NCBI RefSeq assembly: GCF_024362695.1
Contig: NC_065404.1
Location: 5,372,604-5,436,603, forward strand
Direction of reading: 5' to 3'
Length of the DNA stretch: 64,000 nucleotides
DNA from: Pectinophora gossypiella
Taxonomy: Eukaryota > Arthropoda > Insecta > Lepidoptera > Gelechiidae
The notes under the pieces are model-generated. The model was not told the DNA's origin. It worked only from the letters and a program-made list of their open reading frames with translations, and ran no database searches. The position numbers were made by a program, and so were the translations under genes. Shown piece by piece: positions 1-9,893 of this stretch. The stretch's first letter is position 1, and the number at the start of each line of letters is the position of its first letter.

Positions 1-97
1 CCTCCGCCTCTGAATAGTTCTGACAGTTACTGCTGCCCTCTGTCAGGTTCCAGGTTACAGTCCCTGTGACTTGCCCCTTCCGTTCTGCATTGCATTG
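1..97 (-). mobile_element. Retroposon D fragment (runs off left edge)
   Basis: Reverse complement of the middle of family D (compare 23190-23280 and 46690-46780), including the segments around CAGAGGGCAGCAGTAACTG and ACCTGGAACCTGACAG. The window edge cuts the copy. Confidence 0.85.
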
Positions 98-170
98 TTT
101 TTAATAACATTGAATATAAAATACATATTTCGCTGTGTTACTGTTCTAATTAACCTACTGTGAGCTAAGC

Positions 171-332
171 ACAGTCATGAGCAATATAATGTACCCAATT
201 TAGGACTCTGTCGCACTAACATAATAATATTTGACATTTAGTGAGACTTACAGTTCAATTTGTCAAAAAAGTTAATGTGACATATATGGTACCAAAGCAT
301 ATACGTACATATTAATGCTCGTGGCCGTACCC
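171..332 (+). mobile_element. MITE family E, near full length
   Basis: About 160 bp from ACAGTCATGAGCAAT to the GCTCGTGGCCGTAC-like end. The two ends form imperfect terminal inverted repeats (CATGAGCA against TGCTCGTG). It has no coding capacity. Other copies: 3128-3280, 12896-13016, 23885-24029 and 42132-42255. Confidence 0.7.
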
Positions 333-779
333 ACTAGCAGAATTCCTTTAGGACGTCATAATTAAAATAGATTACAATCTAAATACTCCGCAGATTGTAA
401 TCATTATAAACATAATTCTCGCAAATTAGACCTTCAAAAAAATTGTGGTATGTGCATATGCGTCAGTGTTATAATATATATTGACGTCATTACGAAGTAA
501 ATTGTAATAGCATGTGATTTGTTGCTTCATCAGTAAGTAGTAATTTATAGAAGCGGTAGAAGTTATTGTTTGCTAGTAATTTCATGTTAGATGACGGATG
601 TTATCTGTTGTCACTAAAGCTAAGAATATTCTTTAACGCAGATTAATAATGTGAAAGAATTGAATTTTAATAACACGATCAAAAAAATGTGTACAAACAA
701 CGATGTTCCACAAAGATTATTTCGTACGAAACCGCCGAATTAATACGGCGCCAGGAACTACTTGAATCACAGTCATGCT
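333..779. other. AT-rich intergenic or downstream-intron DNA
   Basis: No open reading frame of note, no splice-bounded exon and no match to the repeat families in this window. Confidence 0.6.
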
Positions 780-871
780 GGCCTCCGTGGTCTAGTACTA
801 ACGGCCTCCGTGGTTTAGTGCTAACGGCCTCCGTGGTCTAGTGCTAACGGCTTCCGTGTTTCAGTACTAAA
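780..871 (+). repeat. Four tandem 23-bp copies of a SINE head
   Basis: Units at 780-802, 803-825, 826-848 and 849-871, each a variant of GGCCTCCGTGGTCTAGTGCT followed by AAC. Each unit is the extreme 5' end of SINE A/B and carries its RNA polymerase III A-box core (TGGTYTAGTG). They sit directly before a SINE A copy. Confidence 0.9.
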
Positions 872-1107
872 GGCGTTCGTACCAGTGCTTGAGCGTTGCG
901 ATTACGATCCTGAGGTCCCTGGTTCGAATCCCGGAGGGCACATATCATAATAATCACTTTGTGATCCCTAGTTTGGTTAGGACATTGCACTGATCCGTGT
1001 TTCGGAGGGCAGCCATTTCAGGAGCATTTGGCGTCTCAAAAGTAACCCTGACAGGTTTGATGTAGTTGGTAATCCACCTCACAATCCACACGATAGAAGA
1101 AGACTGT
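872..1107 (+). mobile_element. SINE A, degraded but long copy
   Basis: tRNA-derived head with B-box GGTTCGAATCC (921-931), ACTTTGTGATCCCTAGTTTG body, a damaged core, then the family A tail (GGTAATCCACCTCACAA, CACACGATAGAAGAAG). Compare the better copy at 20700-21020. Confidence 0.85.
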
Positions 1108-1525
1108 TCTGGCTCTGTATGTGCAGCTTACATTTGAATGGGTGCTAAAAGTTTCCACTTTTACTATACCAACAATACCATAGCTAGATATCCGGGGAAA
1201 AAGAGAATCTCACGATTGCGTTTCTTTCTTATCTTGTACATGTATTGCAGGCTAATGGTTCCTTTCTGCTAACGTAGTGTACTCGCTTACATTTGTACAG
1301 TTAGCAACGTCTTTCTACAATATAAAACAAGTCACATAAGCATTTAATGATATCAATGCCTATTACACAATTATTTTGCATTACACATTAAATGTTTCAC
1401 CTGCCTGGCTCGTCATTGTGTATTATACTCGTGTATCGTCATTAAATGTACTTACTTAAATCGTTGTATTAAGGTTATCAAAGGCTGTCTCATAATCATT
1501 TCTCATTTTTGCCAGCTACTAGGTT
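1108..1525. other. Unannotated AT-rich stretch
   Basis: No coding signature, splice-bounded exon or recognisable repeat seen on either strand. Confidence 0.5.
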
Positions 1526-1722
1526 TTTCTAGCGTGACTTACTAGTAGATTTGTCTCCGATGAAGTTCACTACTTGGATGTTTGTACGATATAGTGAGGG
1601 CTTGGCAAATAGTTTATGACAACGTAAACTGAGGGCAGCCAGGTGGGCACGAACCTCGGCCTAGACCCAGTAGATTCGGACATTTATTTCTGCCTAGGCT
1701 CAGGACATTATTTGAGAAGATG
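1526..1722 (-). mobile_element. LINE 3'-end family G, diverged fragment
   Basis: Reverse-strand match to the G family (compare 40627-40790): a diverged TGACTTATTGTAGATTTGCCGC end, then GGCACGAACCTCGGC. Old and broken. Confidence 0.6.
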
Positions 1723-2212
1723 AAGTAAAAAATGCATAGAGGTTAAACACATAACCCTCCTTTTTCTTCGCCGCAGTCGGATAGAAACGGGGCCCGGTCA
1801 TTAGCATTGATCGCCAAAGGAGGAAAAACCTTGACATTTACACTTTTAGTAAAAAAAAATGGTAAGTTTTTCTTAATTATCTACGTCACAAAGCCGTCAC
1901 CAAGTAATTTTCGGAGGTGGGAGCGAGCCGAGCATTTTGTGAGAAAACCACTTCGGAGAGAAGCGGCGGATATGTATTATCAAGGTCATCAAATATCATC
2001 AAATCTCATCTCTCCTAATTTGTGTTATATAAACATAAAATAAGTAGCTACAGACACTAATCATCCGAGGGGGAGCCTGGGGTTCTGTACTACAAGCTAA
2101 GGCTTCTGACAGACCCCAGTCTCTCTCAGTATCTTAATCTTGTTTTATTGTTAATTACCAATTATCGTGTTGATGAGACAGTAATAAACATATTTTTTAT
2201 TTAAAAAGGGTT
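1723..2212. other. Intronic or downstream DNA without identified gene
   Basis: A 78-codon open frame on the plus strand (1807-2043) begins at a non-ATG codon and has no recognisable motif. I see no CRAL-TRIO exon here on the minus strand. Confidence 0.45.
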
Positions 2213-2225
2213 TTAAATGCGACTT

Positions 2226-2337
2226 CCAACCCGCATTGGAGCAGCGTGGTGGAGTATGCTCCATACCACCTCCGGTTGATTGAGGTGAAGCCTGTACCCA
2301 GCGGTGGGACGTATATAGGCTGTTTATGTATGTTATG
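2226..2337 (+). mobile_element. 5'-truncated SINE B beside a splice donor
   Basis: Only the last 112 bp of SINE B (CCCGCATTGGAGCAGCGTGG to the TTTATGTATGTTATG tail). Flanked by a 13-bp duplication TTAAATGCGACTT at 2213-2225 and 2338-2350. The right copy of the duplication covers bases +3 to +15 of the intron below exon 2353-2506, so the insertion landed beside the 5' splice site. Confidence 0.93.
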
Positions 2338-2352
2338 TTAAATGCGACTTAC

Positions 2353-2506
2353 TGCCGAGTTCAAGCACCAATATCCTCCTGCCGAGTTGGTCGCGTGTGG
2401 GCAGCACTGTCAGGATGTTCTGGTTGAACACGTTCTGTTCCCTGCTGGGGATCAGCCCGTCGTAGTGCTTGTGGTGCTTCACTTTGAACGCGTAGTAACG
2501 TTTGAT
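2353..2506 (-). CDS. CRAL-TRIO protein, core exon 4
   Basis: A 154-bp exon with acceptor TTCACGTTTTCCAG (above 2506) and donor GTAAGT (2352-2347). It encodes IKRYYAFKVKHHKHYDGL, then a segment containing FNQNILTVLPTRDQLGRRI and VLELG, which is the linker and first strand of the Sec14-like lipid-binding domain. It enters in phase 0 and leaves in phase 1. Truncated SINE insertions lie on both sides: one begins 16 bases below the donor (2226-2337), the other 49 bases above the acceptor (2555-2618). The next exon is not in the window. Confidence 0.93.
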
Positions 2507-2554
2507 CTGGAAAACGTGAACGACATTTTTGACTCTCAATTTAAGTAACATAAC

Positions 2555-2618
2555 ACCACCAGACACCAGGGTTGATGACGTTGGTATTCCACCTCACAAC
2601 CCACACGATAAGAAGAAG
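2555..2618 (+). mobile_element. 5'-truncated SINE A upstream of exon 4
   Basis: 64-bp tail of SINE A (GGGTTGATGACGTTGG ... CACACGATAAGAAGAAG) bounded by a 12-bp duplication AAGTAACATAAC (2543-2554 and 2619-2630). It lies 49 bases upstream of the acceptor of exon 2353-2506. Confidence 0.92.
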
Positions 2619-2679
2619 AAGTAACATAACCAACCTATACCTATAGTTTAGTACGATCTACTCCGAACCGGCGTGCGTG

Positions 2680-2792
2680 TATGAAAAGATTGATGAATGT
2701 GGAGGAAGCAAGAGAACTGTGTCAGGATCGAAATGAAATTCCTCTGCTTACCCTGGTCGGAAATAAGCGTGAGTCTATGTATGTATGTACCA
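2680..2792 (+). mobile_element. LINE family L 3' end
   Basis: Contains GAGGAAGCAAGAGAACTGTG, GTCAGGATCGAA, CTCTGCTTACC and GCGTGAGTCTATGTATGTAT, the same order as at 63238-63315. Ends in a short (TATG)n tail. Confidence 0.75.
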
Positions 2793-3127
2793 ATATACTT
2801 ACAATACAATACAAACACTCGGAGAAAAACACAAGAAAATAACAATCACAAATAGGATGATAGATGAACAATAAGCAAGCTAATTTCTAAAAAGCAACAT
2901 CTTCCAGATTCAACTTCCGTTCGATTGATGAGCACAAGCCTCCCCAAGTCTACAGGAGGAGTTATGAATGTGTGTTATGTATTGTATTTTAAATGTATTG
3001 GATTTGTGCGATATGTCAAATCTTAATTCAGTTATTTTTTTTGGACATGATGGTGGTATGGTACCGCGAGGGTTGTGTGGGAGTTTGTATGAAACAACAC
3101 GGCAATGGCGGCGCGCGGCGTATTACT
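2793..3127. other. Unannotated intronic stretch
   Basis: No exon or repeat recognised between the L fragment and the MITE. Confidence 0.5.
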
Positions 3128-3280
3128 GTGTACGGTCACGAGTACTAATATGTATACACTTTGAAACTATGTCACATTAACTTTTTTGACAAATTAAACC
3201 GTGAGTCTCATTAAATGTCAGATATGATAGTGCGACAGGGTTCTAAAGTGGGTACATGATAGTGCTCATGACTGTACGTA
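3128..3280 (-). mobile_element. MITE family E
   Basis: Reverse-strand copy of the element at 171-332, with both ends preserved (TACGGTCACGAGTACTAAT ... GCTCATGACTGTACG). Confidence 0.72.
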
Positions 3281-4232
3281 CACAACACGTGCAAATAAAC
3301 TCGAATATTTTGAAAAACCTCAGATAGCCCGACCACCGCTGCCGCTTTCAACATTGGACTTTATTCACGATAGGATAAATACGAGTATAAGCGTAGTAAC
3401 ATTGGAATCGAAACTCATAAAAAATATATAATAGGGCATTGTACACCAATTAATCACATTTTGTCTTGATATTATGAAATTAGCAAAAGTTTGATGAATA
3501 GTGCTATTTATTTTTTACCAACACAAAACAAATTTAATTGGTACATTTACAAAGTTCATCGTCATGTTATGTTGTTTGATAATAGTACCATTTTAGAGTT
3601 ATGTACGAGTAGTTAGGTATCTAGTCAAAAACGCAGTGTACGTTTTCGGACTGCTCTTACAGACTTTCAGTTCTACCTTTGACACGTATTCCTTATTCTA
3701 TGCTACTTGATACAAGTTAGATATAAGTGCCTACTGCTTGGCAAGAAATCAATAGTGGGAATTGAGTTGTTAGTCAATGATAAATTAATCACGACAAACC
3801 GACGCCCCGAATTCTAGTTCTGTGCAATGAAGTATATTTGATTTGATTTGATTTGATTTGAAGAGCTCGAATTGAGAGTCGTCAAAAACTGATTTTAAAA
3901 ATAAATACACCTACTAGTTTTTATATTGAAGCAAGAAGTAGGTAGGTGATCCAGTTGTAGACGGTTTTTTTGTTGAGTTGCCAATGTAACTATTGCCTAC
4001 ACTGATTAATTCATAATGAGATCTTGGTAATCACTCTTGTTACGATGTTCATGATATGGGCTATATAAACGGTTACAAATAACACTTGTATTACAGTTGT
4101 GCTTGTATAATTATTCCTGCATTAATATAATAATTGAATGTACAAATACCTAGTTATATAAATTGTTATACTTATTGTAAATTATTTTAACTTCAATTAC
4201 TCGTATTAGTAACTCTGTAAACGTAATAATAA
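3281..4232. other. AT-rich intron with pentanucleotide microsatellite
   Basis: No exon seen. A short (TTTGA)n microsatellite lies at 3838-3861. Confidence 0.6.
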
Positions 4233-4345
4233 GTTCGACATTTTGTCACGTTTTTCTATGACGTCACAGGTTGCTTTTTCATACAAAATTCCATAGCCAT
4301 TTCGTGTTTTGACTTTTAGTGAAAAGTAAATGATTTGACTAGTTG
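4233..4345 (-). repeat. Unclassified repeat P
   Basis: About 110 bp matching, in reverse, 10690-10800 and 46037-46150 (shared GACGTCACAGGTTGCTTTTT-type segment and GTGTTTTGACTTTTAGT). Non-coding; class unknown. Confidence 0.65.
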
Positions 4346-4481
4346 GAAACTACCCTATTGCCTCTCAAACGGGGAGTTCCAGTTTGTTGTCGTGTATCGG
4401 ATTTGCACCAATGAGTTATTTATTTATCTTGAATGCAGTTTTCACTAACACAGTTAGCTCAACCATTAGGTACCTCAACAT

Positions 4482-5043
4482 CATCAATTTAAGAGCCATG
4501 CTCTTGTCGGTGTAGCATTTTCCATTCCAGTCTATCAAAGGCCAATTCCTTGACTTCCCTATAAGACACGACGTTAACCTTTTCTTTAATCTGTTCCATG
4601 TAAGCTCTTCTTGGTCTTCCCCTTCCTCTCTTTCCTTCTAGCTTTCCTTCTATGATGTTTTTAATGAATTCGTCGTGTCTTATTAGGTGTCCAATCATCT
4701 TGCCTCTTCTGTCCTCAATAATTCTCAGTATTTGTCTCTTTTCCCTTACTCTTACTAGCACTTCCTCATTTGTAACCCTTTCTGTCCAACTTATTCTTTC
4801 CATCCTCCTCCAACACCACATTTCAAAGGCCTCGAGTCTCTCTCTGTCCTTCTGTGTCAGTGTCCAAGTTTCACATCCATAGAGGGCTATACTCCATACG
4901 AAGGTTTTGACACATCTTTTTCTGATAGATTTGGCAATCCTAGCCTTGAATATGCACCCTTTGTTATGGAAAGCTTGTTTTGCCATTGCTATTCTGGTTT
5001 TAACGTCTAAAGTACATCTTGAGTCATTCGTTATTAGGTACCT
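4482..5043 (-). pseudogene. RTE-like LINE, C-terminal end of reverse transcriptase
   Basis: 5'-truncated LINE. The open frame ending at 4489 contains FVWSIALYGCETWTL, FEMWCWRRMERISWTERVTN, GKMIGHLIRHDEF and GKRGRGRPRRAYMEQI, the thumb and C-terminal region typical of LINE endonuclease-reverse transcriptases. The catalytic fingers/palm and endonuclease are missing. The stop codon TAA lies inside the final conserved segment; only a (GAT)-type tail follows, so the 3' UTR is almost absent, as in RTE elements. Clade assignment is by general resemblance. Related pieces: 44280-44655, 49167-49285 and 62545-62580. Confidence 0.85.
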
Positions 5044-5059
5044 ATAGACGGCGATATGG

Positions 5060-5175
5060 TACCTATCACGTTCGCGTCGGTCTACAGAAAGCTCGATTAG
5101 GGTTAGTTTATCTTGCGATGGATGTACCACTGACTATCCCAATTGGGGTATAGTAGTGAGCTTATGTTATGAGCG
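5060..5175 (+). mobile_element. Repeat family I
   Basis: GTCTACAGAAAGCTCG, TCTTGCGATGGATGTACC, CCCAATTGGGGTATAGTAGTG, then a GAGCTTATGTTATG end. Five copies in the window (also 16600-16712, 24240-24332, 27795-27880 and 51143-51225). Confidence 0.7.
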
Positions 5176-5199
5176 ATGTTAATGTGAAATATGGCTTAC

Positions 5200-5294
5200 C
5201 AAATCATGTGCGCTTTCAGGGTAGAACTTGCAAGGGCGCAGAAACCTGATGAGCCAGGCATCGTTATCTGTAGGCACGTGCAAATCTTTATCCT
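5200..5294 (-). CDS. CRAL-TRIO protein, core exon 3
   Basis: A 95-bp exon between an acceptor (CTCACTTTCAG, just right of 5294) and donor GTAAGCC (5199-5193). The first two bases complete a split Glu codon, then 31 codons follow, ending in phase 0. The peptide contains WLIRFLRPCKFYPESAHDL, the very characteristic end of the CRAL-TRIO N-terminal domain (FLRxxKFxxExA). Phase 1 in and 0 out fits both neighbouring exons exactly. A repeat of family I ends only about 25 bp beyond the donor. Confidence 0.93.
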
Positions 5295-5986
5295 CTGAAA
5301 GTGAGAAATTATTTCAATTAGCTTATGTATGTGGAATGTATGAGAGTGTAGGTAAAAGAGTAATATAGTATAAGATGAACGAGTAATAGAGAAACAGGCA
5401 TGTGAGACAGAGATCCAAGGGGACCGAAATAGTTTCGCATATAGAGTATCTACAACGTGATTTGAATATTATTACATCATTTATAAATAATTTGAAATTA
5501 AATTATCAATTGGTAAAAAACTAGATCCGTCGAATATTGGTTGTTTGTCCCTATAAACGATGTTTATTCATTTGATTATTATGGTAATTCATCGAAAACC
5601 CGTTATTTTTTGTTTTTTTTTTTAATAAATATTTCCACGTGTTGACTGTCAAGTCAACCGACCTCAAAATCATCTTCGTCAGTAACTACCTGTAGTCATT
5701 ATAGGTACCTATTAAGCTAGTCGATTTGAAGTAGTTTAACGTGACCTTAAGAACAACAAAAAATAAGAATTTCAATAGGTAAGTATGAGGAAAAGAATAA
5801 ATATTATATTGTTTTGAAAGTTATATATGAATATTATAAAATTAAATACAATGTGAAGGAAGCCTAAGTATTGTCTACGTGCCTGTTAAGTATTCGAAAC
5901 GAATTTCAATGTCATTTTTTACTGAAAACGTCTTTTATTGACAAGACAATGAAAAAAATAAGTTATGGACATAAGTGCCTACCTAC
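5295..5986. other. AT-rich intron 2 sequence
   Basis: No exon, ORF or matched repeat between exon 5200-5294 and the LTR element at 5987. Confidence 0.55.
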
Positions 5987-6283
5987 TGTTAGCTAACTCT
6001 ACAATAAAACGTAAATATTAGTAACATACCCAGTTTTAATCAGTAAATGTTAAGTAAGTAGCTCAAATATCACTCTTATTACGGAAACCAAATATTATTA
6101 CTACAAATTATAATAAGAAATATTAATACAAAAGAATACAACAAAAAGTCTTTCAGTTTTCGCTTCTCTCGACAATAATCGTCTTCACTTGTTTTTCTTT
6201 CCTCGAAGTCGCAGACGGAACACCCGCCAAAACGTTTTTCTCTTAAAAAGTGACGTGACGTTCCTTTTTTGAAATTGCCAACA
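5987..6283. repeat. Left LTR of the 5987-8622 element
   Basis: 297 bp, TG...CA, identical to 8326-8622. An 89-codon minus-strand open frame overlapping it (6079-6348) has no recognisable domain. Confidence 0.78.
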
Positions 6284-6484
6284 CGGCCATTCTGCAAAGC
6301 GCATGCCCTCAGGCGCTGCTCAAATAACTGTAACATAAAATCATTCAAAGATTAATTAATTATCATTCCGTTCGGCCAATCGTGACATAATTTTCCGATC
6401 ATATTTAAGATTCTATCTGATCTACGTCCCTGTAGTTTTAAGCGTCTTTACATTTTCTTCACTCCTTTCTGTTCCTTTTGGCAT

Positions 6485-7066
6485 AGGTAACATTCTGAAT
6501 GATTGGTTTAGGCAATTTACCTTTAGACTTAGGTAAACCCGTACCAATTATTTTTTGTTTGGTAACCATGAGTGGAGTGTTGGTGTTTGTGTGAGTGTGA
6601 GTGTGATATATACAATTCTCTACTCATGCAATACCAAATCAGTCTTGTTCCTTTAGACTTAGGCAACAAACTGATTGATTGGTTTTGGAAATTTACCTTT
6701 AGGCTTAGGTAAACCCGTACCAATTTTTGTTTGGTAACCATGAGTGGAGTGTTGGTGTTTGTGTGAGTGTGAGTGTGATATTTACAATTCTCTACTCATG
6801 CAATACCAAATCAGTCTTGTTCCTTTAGTCTTAGGCAACATACTGATTGATTGGTTTAGGCAATTTACCTTTAGGCTTAGGTAACCCTGTACCATTCTCC
6901 AGTTTGGTAAACATGACTGGAATGTTGGTGTACGTGTGAATGTTAACTCATGCACTACCAAATCAGTCTTGTTCCTTTAGACTTAGGCAACATCCCGATT
7001 GATTGGTTTAGGCAATTTACCTTTAGACTTAGGTAACCCTGTACCAATCTCCAGTTTGGTAAACAT

Positions 7067-7105
<39 letters not shown>

Positions 7106-7386
7106 TGTTAACTCATGCACTACCAAATCAGTTTTGTTCCTTTAGACTTAGGCAACATCCCGATTGATTGGTTTAGGCAATTTACCTTTAGACTTAGGTA
7201 ACCCTGTACCAATCTCCAGTTTGGTAAACATGAGTGTGTGTGTGTGTGTGTGTGTGTGAGTGTTAACTCATGCACTACCAAATCAGTCTTGTTCCTTTAG
7301 ACTTAGGCAACATCCCGATTGATTGGTTTAGGCAATTTACCTTTAGACTTAGGTAACCCTGTACCAATCTCCAGTTTGGTAAACAT

Positions 7387-7419
<33 letters not shown>

Positions 7420-7560
7420 TGTTAACTCATGCACTACCAGATCAGTTTTGTTCCTTTAGACTTAGGCAACATACTGATTGATTGGTTTAGGCAATTTACC
7501 TTTAGGCTTAGGTAAACCTGTACCAATCTCGAGTTTGGTAAACATGAGTGTGGATTGCAA
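6485..7560. repeat. Minisatellite of seven 152-176 bp units
   Basis: The landmark GATTGGTTTAGGCAATTTAC recurs at 6501, 6677 (diverged), 6849, 7001, 7166, 7321 and 7480. Units share TTTAGACTTAGGTAA, GTTTGGTAAACATGAGT and CTCATGC(A)CTACCAAATCAG. Unit length varies mainly through an embedded TG tract: imperfect in the first three units, pure (TG)n in the next three. Confidence 0.95.
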
Positions 7561-7564
7561 ACAT

Positions 7565-7636
<72 letters not shown>

Positions 7637-7700
7637 TTGTGTGTGTGTGTGTGCGCGCGTGTGTTTGTGTGTGTGAGATAGCGAGAGAGAGAGAGAGAGG
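7560..7700 (+). repeat. Long (TG)n/(CG)/(GA)n microsatellite
   Basis: About 60 bp of uninterrupted TG, then GCGCGCG interruptions, more TG, and a (GA)n run at about 7681-7698. It occupies the TG position of the last minisatellite unit. Alternating purine-pyrimidine sequence of this length is prone to Z-DNA. Confidence 0.95.
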
Positions 7701-8089
7701 TGCGTGTGCGTGCGTTAAGGTACATATAAATATATAGATGAATAATAAAATAAATAAATATTATTAGTAAACAATCACCTATAATTATTATTGCCAACAT
7801 GAGCTTACAATTGACTCCAGTTGTCTAACCAAAACCAGGGCGTCATGTTTTCCACGACAACTGTTCCTGTGTAGCGTTTGTCTGGACGTTCACAAGTATG
7901 TGTCATGGCCCAGGACTTGTATACCCTTATAAGGGCCCTTATATGTAGGCAACAAGTTTTACTCCGGCCGTCATTTGATTGATTTATAATTATTACAAGT
8001 ACCAAATCACCAATTATGTAAAGTAACCGTACTCGTAGACGTACTCACTGGTTCACGTTTCTATTTTCGGCTGCTCTTCAACTTCCTCT

Positions 8090-8325
8090 TCTTAATGAGT
8101 TCATACCTAGCAGGTGAACGCGCTTTCGTTTCGATCGTGATCTGCAATCGATGGTAAACACATCACCATACCTGGTGCTTCCCGCTACCGGCGATTTTCT
8201 TCGCGGCAAAGGTAGCGGCGTCCTTGACCTGCTCAGCCCCCTACTTAGAGCGTGAACGGGAAGGCCTCCGCTTCGATCTGGACTTTCGCTCGTCCATTAC
8301 GGCAATGGATCCGAAACACTTCTGA
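8090..8325 (-). other. GC-rich end of the LTR element interior
   Basis: On the minus strand this directly follows an LTR. It holds an 18-codon frame from 8297 to 8241, MDERKSRSKRRPSRSRSK, rich in Arg-Ser, then stops. It could be the relic of a gag start or a captured host fragment; I cannot tell which. Confidence 0.3.
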
Positions 8326-8622
8326 TGTTAGCTAACTCTACAATAAAACGTAAATATTAGTAACATACCCAGTTTTAATCAGTAAATGTTAAGTAAGTAG
8401 CTCAAATATCACTCTTATTACGGAAACCAAATATTATTACTACAAATTATAATAAGAAATATTAATACAAAAGAATACAACAAAAAGTCTTTCAGTTTTC
8501 GCTTCTCTCGACAATAATCGTCTTCACTTGTTTTTCTTTCCTCGAAGTCGCAGACGGAACACCCGCCAAAACGTTTTTCTCTTAAAAAGTGACGTGACGT
8601 TCCTTTTTTGAAATTGCCAACA
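8326..8622. repeat. Right LTR of the 5987-8622 element
   Basis: Identical to 5987-6283. Followed by the second CTAC. Confidence 0.78.
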
Positions 8623-9233
8623 CTACATGTTTAGTTTTAGCGCAATGTATAGCTTACTTATTTGTAAATTTAAAATTCCATATGCCTTACTCAAAGCTTC
8701 TTACTCGACACAAAGGATATTTTTTTTAAACACAAGTCAATGCTAATTTTTGACAACACAATAAAAAAGGAAATTTACTTAGAACACAATAAATTTGGAC
8801 AGCAAATTTCATGGTCCTAAAATTAAAAAGAAAACAAAAATGAAGACAATTGACTATCGGTTGCGAAAAAGATTGGTCATGGTTGGACTACAGATTGTAT
8901 TAAATGCATACTGGCAAGTGGTAGATAATCGAAACAAATGTTAGTGTATAATGAATCAAAGCTTTTATGTCAGGAGGGTTTTCACCAGGTCGCGGACAAC
9001 CTATCTCCGTAGAGAATTAGATAAAATTGAAGTCACCCCCATGAAACCGGATCGAATTGTCGTTATTATTTAGAATGTAAGTTTTATGAAATAGGCCCCA
9101 GGGAGTCGAATAAGCAACATTGAGCAAGTATCAAATCTGATATTTGACATTTGCGCACATAAAAAAGTTAGTGCGTTATGCCAAACAAACGTCAAATAAG
9201 TACCTAATTAGCAATATTGCTTTTTTAGTTGAA
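8623..9233. other. AT-rich intron 2 sequence
   Basis: No exon seen. A possible small inverted-repeat element at about 9113-9225 (GCAACATTG ... CAATATTGC) resembles a piece at 52806-52872. Confidence 0.45.
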
Positions 9234-9310
9234 AAGCTTTATAACCGATTTTAAAAAGGGGAAGGTTATCAATTCGGTTGCTTTTTTAAACCCGAAAGCA
9301 GACGGAATTA
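9234..9310 (+). repeat. Repeat S (ACCGAYTTYAAAAA type)
   Basis: ACCGATTTTAAAAAGGGGAA, then GGTTATCAATTCGGTTG and a T-run. The same pattern occurs at 35785-35845 (ACCGACTTCAAAAAAGGAGG). Common in Lepidoptera in my experience. Confidence 0.6.
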
Positions 9311-9893
9311 TAAATTATAGAGAACCCAACAGTGGATGATTGCTAGTTATCGTACACTTCATCCAACGTACCATATTATACAAAAAATAATTTTAGCATT
9401 GTAATGGTGTTTTTTTGTATTATCAAAGCTAGACGACAGAGTAAACTTCCTTTGTGCTTTACGGAAAATTCCCATAATATTGTTTTAATTAAGTATTTAT
9501 TTTTCGCAAACGTCTCGGTCTGTTTATGGTAATTGTCTTTTTAGAACAATTTTAAAAACCTAATTACATTTATATTTGGATTCAAAGTAAGTAAGCAAAC
9601 ATCCTAGTGGGATGCTAGCGTAATGCTTAAATCAATATTGTTTTAATACCTAAATAGACCAATCGTTCTTCTTTTAGATATTTATATTCCGTTAGTCAAT
9701 ATTGTCAAAAAGCTATTAAACCCAGACTACGTAGCATAATGTCCGTATTAGATTTAGGATTTAAGAAAAAACAAACAGAATGTTTCTCTTTCTCTCGTGT
9801 GGATTGTGGAATCAAAGACCGACCACATGAACCCTGGTGTCAAGGTTATTATTGAGCCGCCAAATGCAAACAAAACATGAATCAGGACCATAC

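Larger units (their letters stand above)
5987..8622. mobile_element. Non-autonomous LTR element with internal minisatellite
   Basis: Two 297-bp direct repeats (5987-6283 and 8326-8622) are base-for-base identical, begin TGTTAG and end CCAACA, and enclose 2042 bp. The 4-bp sequence CTAC flanks the unit on both sides (5983-5986 and 8623-8626). This is the signature of a recently inserted LTR retroelement. No gag, protease, polymerase or integrase is present. I could not find a convincing primer site or polypurine tract in either orientation, so the strand is left open. The interior is mostly a tandem array with (TG)n plus a GC-rich end (about 8090-8325). A local segmental duplication is the alternative, but the exact TG...CA borders and flanking repeat argue against it. 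Confidence 0.75.

Noticed and set aside
2333..2566. A 77-codon minus-strand ORF as a stand-alone gene
   Set aside because: The central part is a CRAL-TRIO exon with clear donor and acceptor. The ends are intron and SINE sequence.
6079..6348. 89-codon minus-strand ORF
   Set aside because: Lies in the LTR of the 5987-8622 element and shows no gag or enzyme motif.
7462..7800. Proteins rich in Thr-His or Cys-Val repeats
   Set aside because: Translation of the (TG)n/(CA)n microsatellite.
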